Below are positions 46,072 through 56,044 of a stretch of DNA of 64,000 bases, one piece after another. The notes beneath the pieces were generated by a model. That model saw only the letters and a list, made by a program, of their open reading frames with translations, did not search any database and was not told the origin of the DNA. The stretch lies in the NCBI GenBank assembly GCA_916610825.1, contig OU744453.1, positions 8,903,845 through 8,967,844 of the forward strand, in the 5' to 3' direction. Source of the stretch: Haliclystus octoradiatus (lineage: Eukaryota; Cnidaria; Staurozoa; Stauromedusae; Haliclystidae). A program made the position numbers and the translations under genes. Each line of letters begins with the position of its first letter. Within the stretch, counting starts at the first letter, position 1.

Positions 46072-47240
46072 TTGCGGGTTGTAATTTTGCAAGAATCAAT
46101 TATCAAAGTTTCAGCTGTTTTAGCAAGCACAATCGACGAATTGCTGATAAGCAAAACTTCTGGGAAGGCAATAGACCCCAAAAACATTGCAAGTAAATTG
46201 TTTAAAAAGCTGTTATTTGGCAATGACTTATCGAAACTTTTTACTGATTCTAAACCGGAGCATAAAATCCTTGCCTCTAGCACATCCCACAAGTGTTCAC
46301 GTTTTACTCCATATCCTTTACCAATATCTACTTCTCCTCATCCCTTTTAATCCCACAGGGGGAGGGGAGCAGCATCAGCTTCCTTTCCTTCCCATCGTCA
46401 CCCGTACCAGAACCAACCTCGGCGGGGTCAATATCGACGAAGTCCCAATAAGCGGTTCAACAGTCATCAGTCCAAAAATCAACGATCCTAAATTCATATT
46501 TTACAATATTTATAAACCTCCAGTTAAAACCGTTCTTAATTGAAAAAGTAAAACAATTTACAGGGGGGACAGCTTAGCAAAAATTATTCAAAATGAAAAA
46601 CCTTGACATCTGATTTAACTATTCTTCAATGGGTAAAAGGTGACATAATTGATTTTCCAAATTCAATGCCACTCAATAGTAAAATTTCACCTAACTTTAT
46701 TCCTAGAGATCATGTTGGCCTTGTTTGAGTCTAATGAAATTGCATTGCTAGAGTCAAAAGGTATTATTTCCAAGTCATATGATGAATTGGACAGTATGCC
46801 TCACCTATTTTCCCCGTACTTAAGAACGATAACAAAATTCAATTAATTTTAAGATTAAAATCCTTCAATCAACATTTAGAATACATCCACTTCAAGATGG
46901 ATTCCATTCACACAGTCTTGCGTTTGATTTCTTTGAATTGTTGGATGCTTCAGTGGATTTAAAGGATGCATATTACATTGTAAAATTCGCAGTGATCGCA
47001 GAAAATATTTTAACTTTTCCTTCCAAGGACAATTATACCATTACATGGTTTACCAAACGGGTTTGTCATTTTGTCTAAGTAGATTTACGAAACTTCTGAA
47101 GCCCCTATTTTCATACTTAAGACAAAAAGGATTTATGATATGTTCCTATATTGATGATTTGTTTCTAATGGCATTTTCTTATGAGGGTTGTATTGATGCA
47201 GTTTTAGAAACCACTGCTGCTCCAAAGTTTGCACTAGGTT
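46072..47240 (+). pseudogene. Second, decayed DIRS fragment (gag end and RT)
   Basis: Broken frames show gag (FKKLLFGNDLSKLFTDSK), RT N-terminal VKGDIIDFPNSMPLN, ALLESKGIIS, and RFTKLLKPLFSYLRQKGF followed by CSYIDDLFLMA, the RT active-site motif. It is a different lineage from the DIRS at 9443 (YIDD rather than YLDD). It abuts the LINE tail at 46044. Confidence 0.8.
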
Positions 47241-47484
47241 AAACAAAAAATAACTGTTCCTCCGTCCCAATAGCTTGCAATGCAACAGTATACACACTGT
47301 TCTGAAAATCAACTTTACAATGCAAGAATTATAACATTGATGATGTAAATGCTCATGATAAATATAAGGGGGCAAATGCAAACAAAGTTTAACAATAACA
47401 GCAGTTAAATATTTAGAGGTGCGGGTATAAACATCCTGAAATAGACATATGTGTGAACGATCTAACCCCTTTTCTATTTTTATT

Positions 47485-47665
47485 AATTTATAAAAAAAGC
47501 ATCTGTGTAATATGCCTGGATTGGCAAGTGGCATGTGCTGTTGTGCCATGTGGCCACGTGCGTATGTGCCTTCAATGCAGACAGACGATCTTACAACAGC
47601 AAGAGCTATTGACCTGCCCATTGTGTAGGACACCGCGCAGAATGTTCATGTCACTATTCCTGTGA
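47485..47665 (+). CDS. Orphan RING-HC finger exon
   Basis: SICVICLDWQVACAVVPCGH, then MCLQCRQTI and TCPLCRTPRRMF form a complete C3HC4 RING: CxxC, C, H, CxxC, CxxC in order. RINGs of this type sit at the C-terminus of E3 ubiquitin ligases. The stop codon follows 26 bp after the last CxxC. There is no upstream coding exon in reach; an AAAAAAAG before the Ser codon is a poor acceptor. It could be the last exon of a host gene or captured cargo. Confidence 0.6.
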
Positions 47666-48151
47666 GATATTTTTTGTGTTTAAAGTTATTAATTTGATAT
47701 ATTTCTAGTAAATATGTTTGACTATTGAGATTCAAATAATTTGATTCCTCATAATTTCATCATACAAGAGACGGAGTAACTTCGTTAATTATTCTAACTA
47801 CATACAGGTATAATAGAATTGTAAATATAATTGAAGATATCTAATCAGTCCTTATATCGCAAGAAAATAGAAATAAATGTATAAATCTTAGAACCTTATA
47901 TCAATCATAGTTTTGGAAATATACCTTTTGAAAATTTTGTCATGTCTTAATTCAAACCGTGTTTACTTGTGAAACTCAGTGCTCAGTAAAATGGGGATTC
48001 CCATATGCATGCACATTTCGAGAATACTAGAATTACTGCAGGTAAAACTTTCAAATTGCAAATATTTCAGCACTTTGAAGGATTTTTACAGGTTTTTCGT
48101 AATTAAAAAATGTTGATCACTTTAAATTAAAGCATGTTCTAATCAAGCATT
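47666..48151. other. AT-rich stretch without recognisable features
   Basis: Nothing supported was seen between the RING exon and the Harbinger-like fragment. Confidence 0.5.
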
Positions 48152-48436
48152 TTGAGAAAAAAGCGTATGATACTAAAGATGCGGTTATTTTCAATGTTAT
48201 TATTATTATCAAAGAAGCCTGAGACGATACGTACTCTACGTTCATGCAGGCGTTTACCTCGTGCTCGTGGCTGGTGGGCAAATGTTGTAGCCACGTATTC
48301 CGATGAGCGATTCAAAAAAACTTTCAGAGTTAGTAGAAGTACCTTTGATTTGATATTGAAAAAAATTGAAAGTCGTTTAACGAAGGAAGTAGTAGTAGTA
48401 TACACACAGCAAAATTTGAAATCAGGCATATCCTAA
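48152..48436 (+). pseudogene. PIF/Harbinger-like nuclease, N-terminal fragment
   Basis: RGWWANVVATYSDERFKKTF and RVSRSTFDLILKKIESRL match the region before the nuclease core of Harbinger proteins (WW...FRxSxxTFxxLL). The rest is missing here; a later part is at 51040. Confidence 0.65.
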
Positions 48437-49294
48437 ATTTCTTGATTTTAGTTCCATATTTCTTAAAATATAGCATTTAACACTAACGGTTTTACGCTCA
48501 GTTTAGCATATCATCGATTCACTTCAAATAAGAAAAAATATTATTGTTTATGAAAAATAGCTGAAATCACCCAAATTTATCATTTATTTTCTAATTTTTC
48601 AAGCCTACAAACTACAATGGAAACTTTTATTTCGCTTGACTGACTGAACTATTATAGCATACAAAACTGATATATATATACTCCGATATTCCGATACAGT
48701 ATTCAGAAAGGAAAATGTTTGGTTTCGAGACCAATTTTACATCTAACCTAACCATGTATATTTTAATAGCCTCAGCACAATATCAATGCTAAGATTAATC
48801 ACATCATACTTCAATTATGTTGATAAATAGTATTTATTGATTCATAAAATTGAAAAAATCAAAACTTTGAGCACTGGAGTTGGTAAGATTGGAAAGCAAT
48901 TACACAATAATTATTATAAACTATATATAGTTATTATTTGCATACAACCAACAGCGTAGGTAAAGTTCAAAAGTAATTATTCGGTTATTTAAAGCTATTC
49001 CCGAACAATATAGATCTAGTTCGTTGCTCCTGGTACCTTTGCATTTATGTTACAATGTAACCACGTTGATATCACAACGCGTTTATTACTACTATTATTA
49101 CTATTTAACTACTTCAACCCGGGTAATATCTCGACCCGCTCAATATCCTGATTTTTTACGCCCTGTGACACTGATATTAACAGGGTTACACTGTACTGTA
49201 ATAAATCTATATACATTATGATTAGATGGTAGTGCTATAAAGAAAATCTAATTATTACAATCTGAACTTCACAAATAAATAAGATATATAATGT
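48437..49294. other. AT-rich stretch without recognisable genes
   Basis: No supported gene. A short (TTAC/TTA)n patch lies around 49085-49105. Confidence 0.5.
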
Positions 49295-50227
49295 CTATGA
49301 ACGACACAATGGATTGCAATCCAACGAGTGAAGTTCAATGATATCGTTCATATAATATTTAGGAATAATATAGTTGTCTTTATTTACGTCCTGTTTAATA
49401 TGGAAGACATTGTAATCAACCAATGTATCTGCAGCACAAATGTAAGTTTGGTCCTCCCTTTCATTTTCAACACAGTATCCATGGCGACTAGAATCGAATG
49501 AAATTGTACGTAATTTGCTGCATTCAAAATAAATAAAACCATGTACTACATATATTTTGGTTATGCAGCCAAACACTGGAAGGAGTGGTGAAGAGCTAGT
49601 ACAATTTATAACAACAATAGCCCCTTTTGCATACTTAGTACCGTACCGCACAACCCAGCTTACTTTGTACATATTTTGCAATGCAACACCAGGAAGTAAG
49701 CAAGAGTGATTAAATTTTGATTGCAATAGTGCACAGTCATCATTATTCAGCAATTTCAATACACCATAATTGAGTTCATTTGAAAATAATGGATTAGAAC
49801 TAAAAGACTCAGTGCTTGATTTTTTTGGATCACCAAAGCTGGCACATTCATTAAGCTGGTGCCTTTTTGCTAAAGATTTGTGTAAGCTTTTGAAGTTTTG
49901 CTTCCTTGCAAGTTGCTTAAAATAACAATGCGCTGATTCAAAGCTGAAGCAAGATGACCGGATCATTGGTCCAAATAATTCAATTGCTGAAGGAATATGT
50001 AATAAATAGTGATGCTTAGGTAAGATATTTGAATTCGGAAATCTGAGGCAAAAGTTCCGTAAGTGATCACGTATAAGAATTCTGAGCATATCAACAGTTT
50101 CCTTTTTTATCACTGGTGCAAAAATAACACTGTTCAAATGAACCAACTCCAAAAGAAATATATAATATGGGTCATGTTCATCAATGAAAGGTGATAGCAA
50201 GATTGGAAGAATTCTTAAAAATAACAA
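49295..50227 (-). CDS. Copy C: C-terminal part of a CMC-like transposase, open frame
   Basis: 310 codons on the minus strand, similar in order and motifs to the second half of gene 1 in copies A and B: LPKHHYLLHIPSAIELFGP, FSFESAHCYFKQLARK (candidate catalytic Glu and a His-YFK motif) and SLAKRHQ. A C-terminal module of small beta-rich blocks follows (VSWVVRYGTKYAKGAIVV...YVVHGFIYFECSKL). It is much diverged from A and B, which suggests an older or separate subfamily, yet it has no stop or frameshift. The N-terminal fingers and the first two acidic motifs are absent upstream. It may be a truncated copy or part of a spliced host gene. Confidence 0.6.
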   Translation of the reverse strand: MLFLRILPILLSPFIDEHDPYYIFLLELVHLNSVIFAPVIKKETVDMLRILIRDHLRNFCLRFPNSNILPKHHYLLHIPSAIELFGPMIRSSCFSFESAHCYFKQLARKQNFKSLHKSLAKRHQLNECASFGDPKKSSTESFSSNPLFSNELNYGVLKLLNNDDCALLQSKFNHSCLLPGVALQNMYKVSWVVRYGTKYAKGAIVVINCTSSSPLLPVFGCITKIYVVHGFIYFECSKLRTISFDSSRHGYCVENEREDQTYICAADTLVDYNVFHIKQDVNKDNYIIPKYYMNDIIELHSLDCNPLCRS

Positions 50228-50469
50228 GGAGTTGGCCTTGTATCATGAATACAAAAATATGTAATCCGTTGATTTTTCCTCTATATTAATCATGTTGTCG
50301 CATACTCTATATTAATCACGTTGTTCTTATTTCAAATTAAATATAATATGATGTAATATGATATTTGCCTGTTATATTTATGTTTGTTATACGGCTTTCG
50401 GTGACAGGATTCTTTCTGTTCTTAATAATCAAGGTATTCTCTGAAGAAGGTAAATCACCCTTAAATAAA

Positions 50470-50735
50470 GAGATATCTCCACAAAATTTAACATCTTATC
50501 ACTAAAAACAGCGAGAAGAATTATCAAGTTATTCTCCAAATGAGAGAAATCCTCGTGAAATTGAACATATTATTACTAAAAACAGCGACAAGAATAATGA
50601 ATTTATTCTCCAAATGAGAGAAATCCCTATAAAATTTAACATTTTATTACTAAAAACAGTGAGAACGAAAATCAATATATTCTCCAATTGAGAGAAATCC
50701 GCATGAAGTTTAACATATTATTACTAAAAATACTA
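50470..50735. repeat. 74-bp tandem repeat, about 3.5 copies
   Basis: CTAAAAACAG(C/T)GA recurs at 50502, 50576 and 50650, and a last CTAAAAATA at 50724: exact 74-bp steps. Each unit carries ATTCTCCAAATGAGAGAAAT with few changes. Confidence 0.92.
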
Positions 50736-51039
50736 GATAGTACTGTTCCAATTTATATTATATTTCTTTCATTAAGAAAATCATGTCGAAAAATAGTTAT
50801 AATCAACTAAAACGGTATCTTAGGCATTGAAAATATTTACTAAAAATTAGTCATTATTTTATAATTAAAATCCAAATTTTTTCACTACACGGAAAATCAT
50901 AAAAACTCTTGTTTCAACAAAATATTCTCTTGATTATGAGTTAAATTTTCTAAAAAGTCACAGGAAAAATTTTGCTGTGTAGAAGAACAAATCCCTTCTG
51001 CTTCCATACTGACATACTGGTTTTGTGCCGCCTTGGAAA

Positions 51040-51480
51040 AGGTGATTAGTTCTTCATTATTGGAGAGATGGTTGGATTACGAGCTTCTACCGTATCCACT
51101 ATTGTTGACGACGTAAATGAGGTGTTAGCTTCTTGTTTGTGTGAAGAGGCTGTGGAATCTCATTTCCCTCACAGACTGAAACTCCCATGGAATCTAAAGT
51201 AAAAGTTATGGATGACAAGTGGCAATTTCCAGATGCTTTAGCATCATTGGACGACTGCCACATTGCAATGAATGCCCTACAGGTGGACTACAAGCAGCCA
51301 AAGAGTATCACATTTTCAAGAATTTTTATTCCTTTATGTTGATGGCATTGGTTGATGCAAATCATCGTTTTGTTTGGGCGAGTTGTGGCTTCCCTGGAAA
51401 TTCTCGTTTCTCCTTTATTTTCCAGTCAACAAAATTAAGGACTGATATTAAGAAATCATGGAGGCCTAATAATTTTACAC
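51040..51480 (+). pseudogene. PIF/Harbinger-like nuclease, core fragment
   Basis: Frames MVGLRASTVSTIVDDVNEVL, DKWQFPDALASLDDCHIAM (first Asp), then TGGLQAAKEYHIFKNFYSFM and FVWASCGFPGNS. Several frameshifts. Lineage fits the N-terminal piece at 48152. Confidence 0.75.
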
Positions 51481-51519
51481 AATCACCAAACACTATTAGT
51501 ATGCCTAATAATTTAAATT

Positions 51520-52310
51520 TATGTTGTCAGCCGGAGAGTATGTCACATCTTATGAATGCTGCTATGGTAAAAAGCCAGATTCAAAAGAAATGAAAGTGTT
51601 TGGTTGTACAGCCTATGCATTAAAACCTTATAGAAAAAAGTGTGATACAGAATCTGTTGAATTGAAATTTATTGGATATGATAATGGTACACATGCATGT
51701 CGTTTATAGAATTCAGAATAAAGAACGTTAGTTGTGCTTAGAAATTAGTCTTCAATAAATATGATTTTGGTGGCATTGGTAAATAAATCAGTAGATGAAA
51801 ATTATGATGTTCCTATATATCTGATGTACAATCTATTACTTTGAACAATGATATTGTACTATTCGTACCCACTCAACCTTCTTTTGATATTGAATATGAA
51901 ATTGTAACTTTACATAGACGTACGGTGAGAGCAATGAATGAATTTAGTAAATATGGTGAATGGGTTACTGGCGATGATATTGAGTCACTTAATATAACTG
52001 ATCATTGTTTTTATTTGCTTTATTTTGCTAGTGGCATCGCTGAACCTGAATCCATAAGTGAAGCTATGGCATCTGATCATTCTGTTAAATAGAAGGAAGT
52101 GATAGACAACGAATTTGGATCTATAAAAGAATTGAAAAAAATATGGAATTTGGTTAATTTCCTTGATAACAGAACTACTATTGGATGTAGATGGGTGTAG
52201 AAAGTGAATAAAAAAATGGTGTTGTTGAAAAGTTTAAAGCAAGATTAGTTGCAATAGGCTACTCACAGACATTTGGTATTGATTACAATATTATTACAAA
52301 TTTACAATAA
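51520..52310 (+). pseudogene. Decayed Copia pol fragment
   Basis: Integrase end YECCYGKKPDSKEMKVFGCT with SVELKFIGYDNGTH, then after stops the RT start EPESISEAMASDHS, ELKKIWNLVNFLDNRT and KKMVLLKSLKQD-type debris. The order is as in Copia; it is unrelated in sequence to the Copia at 22450. Confidence 0.75.
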
Positions 52311-52393
52311 AATTTTGAATGGCGGTCAGACGTGTATGAGCTTTGAAAGGACGAATTTCAGAAGTGCATCGGTTTGAATAATATCTATTTTTC

Positions 52394-52612
52394 ATGATGT
52401 CTGACAAAATTTGTTGCTTGGCATGTACTTTGCCAATCGAATTAGAACATGGTATTGATTATGATGGTTGTAATTTTGCAGTTCATTTTAGCTGTTTACT
52501 TTTAGGGAGATATTTAGATGCTAGCTGTAATTCAGAAACTAGTGATTGGTTTAAGCAACTATGTAAAAGCAAATATTGGTCATTCACATGCAAAATCTGC
52601 GTTGTAAATTGA
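52394..52612 (+). CDS. Small PHD-like zinc-finger ORF
   Basis: 72 codons with CCLACTLPIE, DGCNFAVHFSCL and WSFTCKICVVN: CxxC, C, HxxC, W, CxxC, a PHD-finger layout seen in several TE-encoded proteins. It ends at a TGA and has no adjoining coding sequence. It lies about 550 bp before the copy B promoter block and may belong to that unit or to the neighbouring TE debris. Confidence 0.5.
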   Translation: MMSDKICCLACTLPIELEHGIDYDGCNFAVHFSCLLLGRYLDASCNSETSDWFKQLCKSKYWSFTCKICVVN

Positions 52613-53164
52613 ACAATTTCAACTAGCTATACATTAGCTGGCAAGTATACTGTTGTCGTAGTTTTTGAGTTTTTAACTCGTTATCTTTTTGTTTGGTGTG
52701 GTTGTTTGTTAGGGACGCTTGCTACCAAGACTTTCGCTCTCCTAATACTTTCAGACTTGTAGGTAAGTTTACTGAGCTCAACCGATTCGAATCATGGTCA
52801 TGCAGTAAATCAATTTTATTTATAACTTACATTTAACATTATAACTGTTATAACAAGAAAATTCTGATTTGGAAGTTTGAAAATGAATGAGTTTGTTGAA
52901 GTTTTAATTTTGATCGTTTGAAATTCCTGTCTGATGAAGCATCGTTTTCGTCACTAGCACTCCCCTCTCTCGTACGTGAATGTAATGAATTTTCCGGCTT
53001 TAATAATGTTTTCGTTTGAAAAGTGTTATTAATAGTTGTTTGACGTAAACGTACATCATTTGAATCAGTTCTGGAATTTAAAATACCGATATTTTCCTGT
53101 TATAAACAGCAATTAATTTTAGACCGACGTAGTAATGACAGGAACAATCAAGCTCCCAAAGAAG

Positions 53165-53171
53165 TATAAAT
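53165..53171 (+). promoter_or_regulatory. Putative TATA box of copy B gene 1
   Basis: TATAAAT 210 bp before ATG 53375, in the block shared with copy A (TATAAAAT at 25863). Confidence 0.5.
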
Positions 53172-53374
53172 TGCCGTGTATTTAAAAATTCGTCAGTCTT
53201 CTTCGATGTGCGATTCGAATTGGTTGAGTAAGCAAGATAGAGTCTGTGAAGAGAGAAAATCAAGTGAAGTGCTGCTTGAAAGTCACTACAGTTTGCAAAT
53301 TCACTGGTGTATTAATAATTAATAAACAGGTAGGTTCTTAATGAAAGTAGCATAGCTTCCTACCTATTACTATA

Positions 53375-55973
53375 ATGTTGTTTAAATGCTCTTTATGTCC
53401 CAGTGATACTAATTTTTCCACTTTCTGGCGATTATATAGTCATCTGTCATTTGCTCATTCTGACATCCAGAATATGACTATAAATTGTGGGATTAACGGG
53501 TGTATAGAAACAAAACATTCTATTGAAGCATTTCGCAGCCATGCTAGGCGAAAACATAGAATAGAAATAGTGAATAGTCTTAACGGAAACAGTGATTTTG
53601 ATATAGGTACTGAATCTTGCACCAATTCAATCCTTGATGAGCTAGACCAAAATTGCATTGATCCTAATTCTGAAATTCATTCTCCATCTGAAAATCAATT
53701 GCAGCAGATAGCAGGAGCTGAAAGCAATTCTGAATTTCATTCTTCAGTAGAACAAATCAATAGCATACATTCTCTTCTCTCTAAGCATGTTTGTAATTTT
53801 TTTATTTCAACAAGAGAACAACATTCACTACTTTATTCTGTAGTAGGATCTATTTTAGATAGATTCTCTACTTTTCTGGGCTTTTATCATACTAATCTTT
53901 TCAAACTTTTTACAAGTGTTTTACGTGAAAATAATATTATTTTACCAGATATAGATTTATTAAATTTTTTAAGTGATGAAGAGTTTGTACAAAAATTGTT
54001 TGCGCCAATCTCTAGTGAGAAAAAAGTTAGCTCTTATATTGAGAATAACCTGAAATTTGTGGCCCCTAAGAAAGTTTGTCTTGGGCAATTACCTAATGGT
54101 AAAACTGTGTATTTTCAATATGTATCTCTTCGTTCAACCCTTGAAACTATTTTTAGTAATGATGAAGTGTTTGCTGAATGTTATAAATACTCATCAAGGG
54201 ATCCATCTGATTCAGCTTATACTGACATATATGACGGGACAGGAATATATCGTTGTTTTTCGAAAGAAAATTTCAAAGTTCCTCTTATATTTTACACTGA
54301 TGAATTCGAAGTGTGTAACCCTATTGGTAGTAGTAAGAAGAAGCATAAAATATGTGCCGTTTATTACCAATTAGGTTGTCTAACTCCTCAACTTAGGCAT
54401 AAGAGGTGTTTCACCTTTTTAAGTTCTCACTGTTTGGATCGCTATCGAAAGCATTTTGGTTATGATCTGATGTTCAAGTCAGTTATTGAGGAACTGAAAA
54501 CTATGATTTCTACTCCCCTTGTTATGCAAGGTCAAATATTTTCTCCCAAGCTGTTTTTCATTTGCTCAGATAATTTGAGTGCTCATAGTCTTGGTGGTTT
54601 TCAATGTTCTTTAGCTCAGGGATGATATGTAGATTTTGAACTGCTTTATACAGTGAATTGAAGTCAAATTTTTTTGCTAGTGATTTTCCTATTCAACCAT
54701 CTCCTAGTACAGTTGTAGAAGGAATTCACAAAATGATGCTGATGATCAGGACCCTGGTTCAGAAAATATACAGGGTGATACTGATGATCAAGAGCCAGAT
54801 GCAGCTAGTACTGTTGTTTTAAAATGTTGCTTTGCTACTATTTCTCAAGTAGATCTCAATTTCCAGGTTTCTTTCCTTTTTTCACCTGATATTCTACATG
54901 ACTTTCTTGAAGGTGTCATCCCGATTGTTTTAATGACAGTTTTTAGGATATTAATAGAAAGAAAAATTGTCAAATTAAGTGAAATTAATAAATTAATTGC
55001 AGATTTTTTTACAATTAAAGGAAATTTCGTCGCGTGATGCATTCACATGTGAAATATCATATAGAAATTTGTTAGACAATAGATTTAGTGGTACTGCCTC
55101 TCAAAAGTGGAATTTGCTTCTGTTCTGTCCGTATATTTTTTCTGACTGTGTAGGCCTAAATAGGAATGAGAAATGTTGGTTACTATTATTAAAATGTAGG
55201 GAATTGGGCGACATACTGCTTGCACATAAAATAAATAAAAATCAAATGTGTTATCTGCGGCATTTGATTCATGAACATCATTATTTGCTGGCCAAGCTTT
55301 CAGCGCGTAATTTTACACCAAAGCTGCATTATCTTATACATTATCCAGATTACATAGAAATGTATGGCCCCCCAGATGTTTTTGGACGATGCGTTTTGAA
55401 GGTTTCCACCAATACTTTAAAAATTTGTCTAGGAGGGTGAGAAACTTTAGAAATCTTCCTCTAACTTTGTCAAAAAGGTGCCAGTCTCTCTCAGCAGGGT
55501 TATTTGACTCGTACTCATTGTTTTCCGACAGCGATTTTGCCGAGGTAGGTCCAGGCAAAACCAATCCCATTTGTGAGCTTGGAATTGATTTATGTGAACA
55601 AGTAAAGAATATAGGGAATTTGGGTTTTTATGATGATAGTCTGGAGGTCTTTAGTACTAATTGGATTAAAAAAAAGGGGATGCATATTAAGATGGGTTCA
55701 GTGGTATGCACATTTGTTGCTGAAAATGAGGTATCTTCAATGTTTTTAGAGATAACTCACATTATATCTTTACAAGATTCTTGGGTTATTGCTGGAAATG
55801 ACGTCATTCCTACAGTATTTGATACTCATTCCTGGTCATACCTTTGTGATAAGAAAAGCTCCGTATTTGCGATGTATGTGGATGACCTTCCAGAATTTAA
55901 AGTAGCGTCTATGGTTTCAAGACATGGCCAGCACCATGTAATTTTACCATACCAAATTATGTCATCTTCATAA
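53375..55973 (+). pseudogene. Copy B gene 1: C2H2-finger, putative RNase H-fold (CMC-like) transposase
   Basis: The first 416 codons are open: two C2H2 fingers (CSLCPSDTNF...HLSFAH and CGINGCIET...HARRKH), an acidic linker, FYTDEFEVCNPIGSS and FICSDNLSAHSLGGF. The frame breaks at about 54622, right at the CRF(C) motif, whose last Cys is lost. It breaks again near 54735 and 55015. A one-base loss in a C run near 55370 sits just before the candidate catalytic region (MRFEGFHQYFKNLSRR). The rest (55389-55973) is open. Copies A and B are broken at different places, so each shows the other's intact sequence. Confidence 0.62.
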
Positions 55974-56044
55974 CCCTTATTTATTCAATTTTTAATTCTA
56001 ATTAGATGGTTCCATTTCAATGTATATTTGTTTTTATTTTCAGT

